DNA of 6,370 nucleotides, taken from the NCBI GenBank assembly GCA_002278985.1, contig NCJP01000095.1:1-6370 (forward strand), in the 5' to 3' direction. Each line of letters starts with the position of its first letter. Position 1 is the stretch's first letter. The notes under the pieces were generated by a model, which was not told the DNA's origin, did no database searches, and was given only the letters and a program-made list of their open reading frames with translations. The position numbers and the translations under genes are program-made. This DNA comes from Erythrobacter sp. 34-65-8. GTDB lineage: Bacteria; Pseudomonadota; Alphaproteobacteria; Sphingomonadales; Sphingomonadaceae. Positions 1 to 5,809 of this stretch are shown piece after piece.

Positions 1-573
1 GTCGAAATGCTCGGCATTGACGGTCAGGATGGTATCCTCGCGCCCGGCTTGCTCGACCCGGAATTCGGCCCGATAGGTCGCCCGGAACAGTGCCCGCCAA
101 TATTCCTGTGCAGTGCCGGCTTCGGGCCCAAGCGCCACAGCCAGCCGTCCGGCAGTTCGTGCCGCTGCGCCGACGGCCTCGACAATCTCCGCCCGCGTGG
201 CCTCGTCTGCCGCAAAGACCAGCGCGCTCGGCTGGACGAACCGCGCCCAGATGGTCGTATCCCGGCTTTCGCCCCGGCAGGCGCGGGCAAAGGTCTCCAG
301 CGCCATGGTCGCCACCTTGGCACGCAGGGTAAGGCCTTCCGTCACGCACTCGTGATAGCTGACCCGGGGCCAGATACGGTCGCGCTGCGGGCCGGGCAGC
401 AGCAAGTAAAAGTCCAGCACGCCGTCCAGTTCGCCCGTACGGAGGTTGGAACCATAGAACAGCGCAGCACAAGCGCCGGACGCCTCGGCCAGCTGGCGCG
501 CGAATGCCGCAACCTCCGGCTTGACCGGTCGCTCCAGCTGCGCCGCCAGGCGGCTGGCGAGCGTTTCGTTCAC
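1..573 (-). CDS. Nucleotidyltransferase-like protein, possible Tam41-type phosphatidate cytidylyltransferase (partial, C-terminus beyond window)
   Basis: This open frame of 191 codons starts at GTG (573-571) and continues off the left edge. The start overlaps the stop of the lipid kinase gene as GTGA, and no Shine-Dalgarno sequence precedes it, so translation is probably coupled. Around residues 38-59 it reads LFYGSNLRTGELDGVLDFYL: a Gly-Ser pair (41-42) followed by an acidic strand with Asp54, as in the nucleotidyltransferase fold. A basic patch near 81-87 (LTLRAKV), WARFVQPSALV (109-119) and YRAEFRVE (167-174) recall the order of blocks I remember from Tam41 CDP-diacylglycerol synthases. 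That match is from memory and is weak. If correct, the enzyme would convert phosphatidic acid and CTP to CDP-diacylglycerol, using the product of the adjacent kinase. No signal peptide or membrane span is visible in the part present. That the gene is real is much surer than its function. Confidence 0.85.
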   Translation of the reverse strand, partial: MNETLASRLAAQLERPVKPEVAAFARQLAEASGACAALFYGSNLRTGELDGVLDFYLLLPGPQRDRIWPRVSYHECVTEGLTLRAKVATMALETFARACRGESRDTTIWARFVQPSALVFAADEATRAEIVEAVGAAARTAGRLAVALGPEAGTAQEYWRALFRATYRAEFRVEQAGREDTILTVNAEHFD

Positions 574-1562
574 GGCACCACGAAGCGCAAGGACGGGCCT
601 TGCGAGACCCGATAGCGGCCTGGTGGAAAGGCCTCACCGTCCAGGATGTATTCGTCGGCAATGACGAGCTCGAACATATCGGCCGTGGAGTAATGCAGTC
701 CGCGGCTGTCCGGATCCTTCAGCTTCAGGCCCGCCAGCAGCAGCGGCACCATCGCCAGCATGCGCCGGCCAGGCCGGTCAAGCGTGACGATCTTCAGGCC
801 TTCGCGCAAAGCACCGAAAAGCCGGATACCGCCCGGGAACCGCTCCAGCGTGGAGGCCAGCATGATCGAGCGGCGGCCTTCATAACCCGCACCGGCATGC
901 GGCAAGGCGTTCCCATCGCTGCCCAGGCGCAGCTCCATCTGCACGCCGCGCCGCCAGGGATTGGCGTCACTGCCGAACAGCGCCTGGAGCACGCCCCAGC
1001 CCGCCGTCACCATCACCGCGAGGCTGTTGAATGCGCCGAGCCGGTGCGCCTCCTGCCCGGCGCGGACGCCTGTGGCATAGCTTCCAGCGCCGAGAATGAA
1101 GCCGACCAGCGGTTCTTCGTTGCCGCCTTCGGCGGGCTCCACCACCAGCGGCCGCCGCTCGATCCGCTGGCCCTGTTCCCAGGCATCCACCGCCCCCGCC
1201 AGCGTCCAGCCGGCGGGCGCGCCCAGGTCGACGTTGAGGGCATTGGTCTTGCCCTTGGGCAGAACCGCCAGTTCCGGCCAGTCCAGCCCGAACACGGCCA
1301 GCCCGGCGGTCAGAACGTCCCGCACCGTGCCGTCGCCGCCGTTGATCACCAGATACTGGACCCCGAGCGCAGCGAACTGCGCCAGCGCGGCCCGGATTTC
1401 CTCGCGCTCGCGCGGCTCTGCCACATGAATGTTGGGACGGCCGGCAATGTCGAGATCGCGGCCCCGGTTGCGGTGGCTGCGGGGGTTATAGATGACGCCC
1501 ACGACCGGTGGAGCGCCATCGCTGCGCCTGGCGGTGCCGGTCGTGTCAGTCTGAGCCACCAT
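570..1562 (-). CDS. Diacylglycerol kinase family lipid kinase
   Basis: A 330-residue protein of the DAGK_cat (DgkB/YegS/LCB5) family, which transfers phosphate from ATP to a lipid hydroxyl, usually of diacylglycerol. The nucleotide-binding half shows VGVIYNPRS (21-29, with the family Asn-Pro), the signature INGGDGT (73-79), and LPKGKTNALNVDLG (101-114), which corresponds to the second glycine-rich loop. The C-terminal beta-sandwich half carries ILDGE (306-310), where the family places its catalytic Asp. Length fits single-domain soluble members. The ATG at 1562 has AAAGG nine bases upstream as a modest ribosome binding site. The stop overlaps the GTG of the following minus-strand gene, implying one operon. 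The natural lipid substrate cannot be told from sequence; sphingoid bases are an alternative to diacylglycerol. Confidence 0.92.
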   Translation of the reverse strand: MVAQTDTTGTARRSDGAPPVVGVIYNPRSHRNRGRDLDIAGRPNIHVAEPREREEIRAALAQFAALGVQYLVINGGDGTVRDVLTAGLAVFGLDWPELAVLPKGKTNALNVDLGAPAGWTLAGAVDAWEQGQRIERRPLVVEPAEGGNEEPLVGFILGAGSYATGVRAGQEAHRLGAFNSLAVMVTAGWGVLQALFGSDANPWRRGVQMELRLGSDGNALPHAGAGYEGRRSIMLASTLERFPGGIRLFGALREGLKIVTLDRPGRRMLAMVPLLLAGLKLKDPDSRGLHYSTADMFELVIADEYILDGEAFPPGRYRVSQGPSLRFVVP

Positions 1563-1645
1563 GGGGCGCCGCCTTTAGCCGCCCCGGTGCGGCGCTGCAC
1601 ACTTTTTTTGCCGACGGCGGGGCAAGAGTGCGATAAAGTGCGCGC
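1563..1645. promoter_or_regulatory. Divergent intergenic region with candidate plus-strand promoter
   Basis: These 83 bases separate the divergent kinase and amidohydrolase genes and must hold both promoters unless either is internal. On the plus strand TTGCCG (1608-1613) and GATAAA (1632-1637) stand 18 bases apart, a plausible -35/-10 pair whose start would fall at about 1644-1646. TTGCC (1608-1612) and GGCAA (1621-1625) form a 5-bp inverted repeat with an 8-base centre, a weak candidate operator. A run of seven T (1603-1609) precedes it on the plus strand, the wrong side for a plus-strand intrinsic terminator. No convincing minus-strand promoter is seen. Confidence 0.35.
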
Positions 1646-2854
1646 ATGCTGCACCCGGACCTGCTCGAAGCCGCCCGCTCCCTTTCAGACCGGATTGTCA
1701 CGCTGCGCCGTGCCATCCACGCCGAACCGGAACTCGGGCTGCATACGCCCCTCACCATGGCCAAGGTCCGCGCGGCGCTCGCGCACCTGCCGCTCGAATG
1801 GCGCGAAGGGCCCTCTACCACCGGGCAGGTCGCGATCCTGCGCGGTGCGCGCCCCGGCGCCACGGGGCATGGCCGGGTGCTGCTGCGCGGCGACATGGAT
1901 GCGCTGCCGATGGACGAGCACACCGGGCTGCCGTTCGCCTCGACCATTCCCGGACGGATGCACGCCTGCGGGCACGATACCCACACCGCGATGCTGGTGG
2001 GCGCGGCCGAGCTGCTCACCGCCCGGCAGGGCGAGCTGGCGGGCGAGGTCATGTTCATGTTCCAGCCGGGGGAAGAGGGCTATCACGGGGCCCGCTTCAT
2101 GCTTGATGACGGGCTGCTTGACCCGCTGCCTGATGCCGCCTTCGCGCTCCACATCATGCCCAATGCGCCGCACGGCGTGATCGGCGGCCGGGCCGGCCCC
2201 TTGCTCGCCGCGGCTGACCAGTTCGACATCGTGGTGACGGGGCGGGGCGGCCATGCTTCCATGCCGCACGATACGCGCGATCCCGTGCCGGCCGCCTGCG
2301 CCATCGTCTCGGCGATCCAGGCGATGGTCACGCGCCGGTTCAATGCCGCTGACGCGGTGGTGGCGACCGTGACGCAGATCAACGCCGGGACAGCGCACAA
2401 TGTGATCGCTGACCACGCGACCTTGCGCGGCACCTTGCGCAGCCTCTCGCCCGAGCATCGCGCCCAGCTCCATGTGCTGATGCGCGAAGTGGCCCACCAC
2501 ACTGCCCGGGCCCACGGGGTCGAGGCAGACGTGACCATCACCGAAGGCTTCCCGGTCACCATCTGCGATGCCCGCGCCGTGGCGCTGGGGGCAGAGGTGA
2601 CCCGTGCCACGCTGGGCGGGCAGGCCTGGCGCGACCTGCCGGCCCCGATCATGGGCGCGGAAGACTTTGCCTACGTGCTGGAGAAAGTGCCCGGCGCGAT
2701 GTTCTTCCTCGGCGTGGCGCAGGAGGGTGAGGACTGGCGCCAGTGCTGTGCAATCCATTCGCCCCGGATGCATGTGGACGAAGCCGCTATGCCCAGCGGC
2801 ACTGCCATCCTTGCCGGCTGCGCCCTGCAATTCCTCGACCGGGGCTTCGCCTGA
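1646..2854 (+). CDS. M20 family metallo-amidohydrolase (hippurate / N-acyl-amino-acid hydrolase type)
   Basis: A 402-residue zinc-type peptidase of the M20D group (hippurate hydrolase, IAA-amino-acid hydrolase, N-acyl-amino-acid amidohydrolase), which cleaves N-acyl or N-aroyl amino acids. Motifs in order are LLRGDMDALP (79-88), MHACGHDTH (105-113), FQPGEEG (139-145), ALHIMPN (167-173), the dimerisation-domain block GGHASMPH (201-208), HNVIADHATLRGTLRS (251-266), MGAEDF (336-341) and IHSPRMHVDE (370-379). The expected metal ligands are all present: Cys108, His110, Glu144, His169 and His371, with Glu143 as candidate base. Length is normal and no signal peptide is visible, so it is probably cytoplasmic. 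An in-frame TAA at 1634-1636 makes the ATG at 1646 the earliest possible start, and the conserved N-terminal helix needs it. There is no clear Shine-Dalgarno. Substrate is unknown. Confidence 0.93.
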   Translation: MLHPDLLEAARSLSDRIVTLRRAIHAEPELGLHTPLTMAKVRAALAHLPLEWREGPSTTGQVAILRGARPGATGHGRVLLRGDMDALPMDEHTGLPFASTIPGRMHACGHDTHTAMLVGAAELLTARQGELAGEVMFMFQPGEEGYHGARFMLDDGLLDPLPDAAFALHIMPNAPHGVIGGRAGPLLAAADQFDIVVTGRGGHASMPHDTRDPVPAACAIVSAIQAMVTRRFNAADAVVATVTQINAGTAHNVIADHATLRGTLRSLSPEHRAQLHVLMREVAHHTARAHGVEADVTITEGFPVTICDARAVALGAEVTRATLGGQAWRDLPAPIMGAEDFAYVLEKVPGAMFFLGVAQEGEDWRQCCAIHSPRMHVDEAAMPSGTAILAGCALQFLDRGFA

Positions 2855-2937
2855 CGTAACGGCAGCGGTTTACGCCGCAAAGCAAACCTGCCTACGTTCC
2901 GCCCGAAGGCCGGACAGACCACGATTCGGCCACCTCT

Positions 2938-2945
2938 GGAGAGGA
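2938..2945 (+). promoter_or_regulatory. Ribosome binding site of the acyl-CoA ligase
   Basis: GGAGAGGA lies five bases before the ATG at 2951 and closely matches the anti-Shine-Dalgarno complement. It fixes that ATG as the start of the ligase. It contrasts with the amidohydrolase upstream, which has no such site. Confidence 0.75.
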
Positions 2946-2950
2946 TACCG

Positions 2951-4504
2951 ATGTCCGGCAGCGAACCTTACCACCCGACCTATGGCGATGCGCTGGCTTT
3001 CCATGCCGCAGCGCGGCCCGACCAGCCTGCGCTGCGCTATGGCGATGCTGTCACCAGTTACCGCGATTACGACCGCCATGTGACGCAAGTGGCCAACGGC
3101 CTGGCGGCGATGGGGCTGAAGCAGGGTGACCGGGTGGCCTATTTCGGCAAGAACAGCGATCATGCGGTCGAACTGGCGCTGGGCGCGGCGCGAGCGGGAA
3201 TGGTATTCATTCCGATCATCTGGCGGTTGGCCCCGACCGAGGTCGCATTCATCATGGCTGACTCCGGCGCGCAGGTATTGTTCCGCGAGGATGAATTTGC
3301 CGATGTCGAATTCGACGGTCGAATTGTCTCGATGGAGCAGGATTTTGCCGCCTGGCGCGATGCCCAGAGCGACGCGGCGGTCACCACTGAAGTCGGCCCG
3401 CACGATCCCCTGCTCCAGCTCTACACTTCCGGCACCACCGGCCTGCCCAAGGGCGTGGTGCTGAGCCATCACAACGGCACCCACCTGCGCCCCCTGATGA
3501 AGCAGCACGGGATTTACTGGTACTGCGCCGATCCGGGCGACAGCATCATCCTTGCCATGCCCTATGGCCATATTGCCGGGGTCGGCACGGCGCTGGGCGC
3601 TGTCCTGGGCGGGCAGGAACTGCTGATTCACCGCGAATTCGATCCGGTCCTGCTGATCGGCGATGTCGAGCGTTATCGGGTCAAGTGGCTGTTCCTCGTC
3701 CCTGCCGCGATTCGCTTGCTGCTGTCCCATCCGGCTGCGGCAAGCGCCGATTTCTCCAGCGTCCGCGGGCTCACCTATGGTGCCAGCCCGATTCCACTCG
3801 ACCTGCTCAAGCAGGGAGTCGAGCGGCTCGGTTGCGATTTTGCCCAGCTTTACGGCCTGACCGAGACGTTCGGCACGGTCGTCAGCCTGTCGCCAGATGA
3901 CCACAAGCCGGCAAACATCATCGGCCGCGAACGGGTTATGACGTCGGCAGGCAAGGCGCTGCCGGGCTCGGAAATTGCGATTCTCGACGAGAACCTCCAG
4001 CCGCTGCCCCCCGGCCAGATCGGCGAAGTGGCGATCCGCGGCGAATGCGTGATGCTCGGCTACTGGAACCGCCCGGAAGAGAATGCCAAGGCGCTGACGG
4101 GGGACGGCTGGTTCCGCACCGGCGATGCTGGCATCCTTGACGAAGAGGGCTACCTCTACATTCAGGACCGGATCAAGGACATGATCATCACCGGGGGCGA
4201 GAACGTCTATCCGGCGGAAGTGGAAAGCGCGGTGTTCGGCCATCCGGATATTGCCGACGTTGCCATCATCGGCGTGCCCGACGAAAAGTGGGGCGAAGCG
4301 GTGAAGGCGGTGGTGGTGCGACGGCCGGGCAGCGATCTCGACGAGAAGGGCGTGATCGCCTTTGCCAGGGAACGCATTGCCGGATTCAAGTGCCCCAAGT
4401 CGGTCGACTTCATCGAAGCCCTGCCGCGCAACCCCAGTGGCAAAATCCTCCGCCGCGAACTGCGGGCGCCTTACTGGGAAGGCAAGGAGCGAATGGTCAA
4501 CTGA
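2951..4504 (+). CDS. Class I adenylate-forming acyl-CoA synthetase / ligase
   Basis: A 517-residue member of the AMP-binding (ANL) superfamily that activates a carboxylic acid as acyl-AMP and passes it to CoA. The P-loop-like motif YTSGTTGLPKG (158-168) is perfect, followed by YGLTE (301-305), GYWNRPE (370-376), WFRTGD (387-392, Asp392 expected to hold the AMP ribose), the hinge and A8 block IQDRIKDMIITGGENVYP (404-421), and NPSGKILRREL (494-504), where Lys498 is the expected adenylation lysine. Both the large N-domain and the small C-domain (from about 408) are complete, and length is typical of fatty-acyl-CoA ligases. The start is set by a strong ribosome binding site. It lies 96 bases after the amidohydrolase on the same strand, so co-transcription is possible but not shown. 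The acid used (fatty, aromatic or short-chain) cannot be read from the sequence. Confidence 0.93.
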   Translation: MSGSEPYHPTYGDALAFHAAARPDQPALRYGDAVTSYRDYDRHVTQVANGLAAMGLKQGDRVAYFGKNSDHAVELALGAARAGMVFIPIIWRLAPTEVAFIMADSGAQVLFREDEFADVEFDGRIVSMEQDFAAWRDAQSDAAVTTEVGPHDPLLQLYTSGTTGLPKGVVLSHHNGTHLRPLMKQHGIYWYCADPGDSIILAMPYGHIAGVGTALGAVLGGQELLIHREFDPVLLIGDVERYRVKWLFLVPAAIRLLLSHPAAASADFSSVRGLTYGASPIPLDLLKQGVERLGCDFAQLYGLTETFGTVVSLSPDDHKPANIIGRERVMTSAGKALPGSEIAILDENLQPLPPGQIGEVAIRGECVMLGYWNRPEENAKALTGDGWFRTGDAGILDEEGYLYIQDRIKDMIITGGENVYPAEVESAVFGHPDIADVAIIGVPDEKWGEAVKAVVVRRPGSDLDEKGVIAFARERIAGFKCPKSVDFIEALPRNPSGKILRRELRAPYWEGKERMVN

Positions 4505-4523
4505 GCTCGCGGCTGATCTGCAG

Positions 4524-4529
4524 AAAAAA
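4524..4529 (-). terminator. T-run following the tRNA 3' end
   Basis: Six A on the plus strand (4524-4529) give TTTTTT directly after the CCA of the minus-strand tRNA fragment. A T-run there is the usual terminator tail of a tRNA gene and suggests this side is the original chromosomal flank. No strong hairpin for the plus-strand ligase was found in 4505-4529. Confidence 0.4.
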
Positions 4530-4574
4530 TGGCGCACCCGACAGGATTCGAACCTGTGACCCCTGCCTTCGGAG
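4530..4574. other. Probable attachment site core (attL-type junction)
   Basis: The stretch from the CCA through the anticodon loop matches a tRNA-Arg 3' half without interruption, and the first clear departure from a normal tRNA is at 4575 (the A opposite G). This sets the maximum identity block shared with attP on this side. The chromosome lies to the left (ligase gene) and the element to the right (integrase). Exact core limits need the partner site, which lies outside the window. Confidence 0.6.
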
Positions 4575-4579
4575 TGCAG
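4530..4579 (-). tRNA. tRNA-Arg(CCG) 3' fragment (element attachment-site remnant)
   Basis: Read on the minus strand this is the 3' part of a tRNA: a 5-base anticodon stem strand CTGCA, loop CTCCGAA with anticodon CCG (plus-strand 4570-4572), stem GGCAG, variable loop GGGTC, T arm ACAGG-TTCGAAT-CCTGT, acceptor strand CGGGTGC, discriminator G and encoded CCA. Four of five anticodon-stem pairs form; the loop-closing pair is A opposite G. The sequence beyond 4579 matches no D arm and no 5' acceptor strand (expected GCACCCG), so the gene is not a complete tRNA. A 3' tRNA fragment beside an integrase is the classic sign of site-specific integration, with the intact tRNA expected at the other end of the element. 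Confidence 0.8.
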
Positions 4580-4589
4580 GGTTAAGCTC

Positions 4590-4651
4590 CAAGTGCGGAC
4601 AGAGCCGGACACTGAAACCCGCTAAATTCCAAGGCTTCTAATCCGCACTTG
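4590..4651. repeat. Perfect 10-bp inverted repeat with extended arms beside the attachment site
   Basis: CAAGTGCGGA (4590-4599) is exactly complementary to TCCGCACTTG (4642-4651). Further in, AGAGCC (4601-4606) can pair with GGCTTCT (4633-4639) with one bulged T. The resulting long imperfect stem would close a loop of about 26 bases. It lies between the tRNA fragment and the integrase. It has no T-run typical of a terminator. It could be protein-binding sites for recombination, or a folded transcript; function is unknown. Confidence 0.55.
4596..4611 (+). repeat. CGGACA direct repeat, 10-base period
   Basis: CGGACA occurs at 4596-4601 and again at 4606-4611, one helical turn apart, overlapping the left arm of the inverted repeat. 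Short repeats with helical phasing near an attachment site can be recombinase or accessory-factor sites, but six bases in GC-rich DNA can also repeat by chance. Confidence 0.3.
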
Positions 4652-4672
4652 TCCCGATCCATCCCCTAATGT

Positions 4673-4693
4673 ATTCCATACGCATTCCATACG
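4673..4693 (+). repeat. ATTCCATACG tandem direct repeat, 11-base period
   Basis: ATTCCATACG is present at 4673-4682 and 4684-4693, separated by one base. The second copy runs into GGAA, giving a small TTCC/GGAA inverted pair (4686-4697 in part). The repeats end about 20 bases before the integrase start, where arm-type integrase sites or an operator would be expected. They overlap a weak TTGTCC-17-TATTCC promoter-like pair (4649-4654, 4672-4677), so autoregulation of the integrase is possible but only inferred. Confidence 0.5.
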
Positions 4694-4714
4694 GAACGGA
4701 AAGGGGCGGCTGGC

Positions 4715-5809
4715 ATGGCGATGGACCTGAGCAAAGTTGGAGAGCGGGACCGGCTCAAGGCGCAGCGCGAACCGCACTGGCAAAGGCTTCGCGCCGGATG
4801 CTTCCTTGGCTTCCGTCCCTCCAAGCGCGGCGGCAAGGGAACGTGGATCGCGCGCGCCTATGACGAGGATGCCGGGAAATATCGGGTGAAGTCCCTTGGC
4901 GACTTCGGAACGCTGCCGGGCAATGAAATGTTCGCAGCTGCCAAAAAGGAAGCTGAGAAGCTGGCCGAGCTGGTTGAGGCGGGCGGGCAGGTCCGCGCCA
5001 AGATCGAAACCGTTGCCGATGCCTGCAAGGAATACGCAAAGACGCGGCCTGAGGCCGGGCACCGCTTTCGCCGCTATGTCTATGACGATCCCATTGCCAA
5101 GGTGAAGCTCGACAAGCTGCGCCGTCGCCATGTCAAGGAATGGCGCGACCGGCTGGAGGCGCAACCGGCGCTGGTAAGCCGTCGCAAGAAAGGCGAGCCG
5201 ATCCACCGGAAGCGCGCAGCTTCGACCGTTAACCGCGACATGGCGGTTTTCCGGGCGGCGCTGGCCAAGGTGCTTTCGCCCGGCGCTCCGAATAGCGAGG
5301 CGGCATGGCAGGAAGCCTTGAAGGCCGCTCCGAATGCCAACGGGCGGCGCACCCTCTATCTTGATCGCAGCCAGCGCCGGAAGCTGCTCGACAAGACGGA
5401 CGCGGAAGCCGCGCCGTTCGTTCGGGCGCTTTGCCTGTTGCCGTTGCGTCCCGGCGCGCTGGCCGCGCTCACGGCTGGCGACTTCGACAAGCGCACGGCG
5501 GAATTGACCATCGGCAAGGACAAGACGGGCAAGCCCCGGCGAATCCAGTTGCCGCAAGAGGCGGCGAAGCTGCTGGCCGCTCAGGCGAAGAACAAGCTGC
5601 CGGGCGCGGCACTGCTCATGCGCGCCAACGGCAAGGCATGGAACAAGAATAGCTGGAAACTTCCCATTGCCGCCGCCGTCGCCGCTGCCGAGTTGCCGGG
5701 CGATGCAACGGCATACACCTTGCGCCACAGCACGATCACCGACCTTGTGAGCGCCGGGCTTCCGCTTGCCGCTGAGAACGAAGCTGCTGACAGCGTGGTC
5801 CCGTCGTAA
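4715..5809 (+). CDS. Truncated tyrosine recombinase / phage-type integrase (catalytic tyrosine lost)
   Basis: A 364-residue frame whose first ~350 residues read as a tyrosine integrase. The N-terminal arm/DUF4102-like part (LGFRPS, WIARAYD, LGDFGTL; about 30-66) is followed by a core-binding domain (about 95-190) and a catalytic domain with the box I Arg245 in LLPLRPGALA, a lysine strand GKDKTGK (267-273), and YTLRHSTITDLVSAGLPL (334-351) with box II Arg337. The tail then becomes non-homologous: residues from about 352 are read from the antisense of a phage gene and stop at TAA 5807. The second box II histidine and the nucleophilic tyrosine are therefore missing. AAAGGGG lies about eight bases before ATG 4715, supporting that start over ATG 4721. 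The protein should be unable to recombine DNA and is best regarded as a pseudogene with an open frame. Confidence 0.85.
   Translation: MAMDLSKVGERDRLKAQREPHWQRLRAGCFLGFRPSKRGGKGTWIARAYDEDAGKYRVKSLGDFGTLPGNEMFAAAKKEAEKLAELVEAGGQVRAKIETVADACKEYAKTRPEAGHRFRRYVYDDPIAKVKLDKLRRRHVKEWRDRLEAQPALVSRRKKGEPIHRKRAASTVNRDMAVFRAALAKVLSPGAPNSEAAWQEALKAAPNANGRRTLYLDRSQRRKLLDKTDAEAAPFVRALCLLPLRPGALAALTAGDFDKRTAELTIGKDKTGKPRRIQLPQEAAKLLAAQAKNKLPGAALLMRANGKAWNKNSWKLPIAAAVAAAELPGDATAYTLRHSTITDLVSAGLPLAAENEAADSVVPS

Noticed and set aside
7..615. A 202-residue plus-strand open frame
   Set aside because: The minus strand here carries the coupled nucleotidyltransferase-like gene with better composition and a start fixed by the GTGA overlap.
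1603..1625. Terminator formed by the T7 run and the TTGCC/GGCAA pair
   Set aside because: The T-run lies before the stem on the plus strand and becomes an A-run after it on the minus strand, so it fits neither direction.
600..2180. A 526-residue plus-strand open frame
   Set aside because: It runs antisense to the lipid kinase and then out of frame through the amidohydrolase; it shows no domain motif and is rich in Arg, Pro and His, as GC-rich shadow frames are.
1685..2830. A 381-residue minus-strand open frame
   Set aside because: Antisense to the amidohydrolase with all its metal ligands intact; composition is shadow-like.
2855..2920. Intrinsic terminator after the amidohydrolase (GCGG/CCGC and GGCCG/CGGCC pairs)
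   Set aside because: Stems are only 4-5 bp and no T-run follows, so it is not supported.
4507..4605. A complete tRNA gene
   Set aside because: Only the 3' half fits; no D arm or 5' acceptor strand pairs with CGGGTGC in the sequence beyond the anticodon stem.
2870..4612. A 580-residue minus-strand open frame
   Set aside because: It is antisense to the acyl-CoA ligase, whose motifs are complete, and it starts inside the tRNA/attachment region. No family features.
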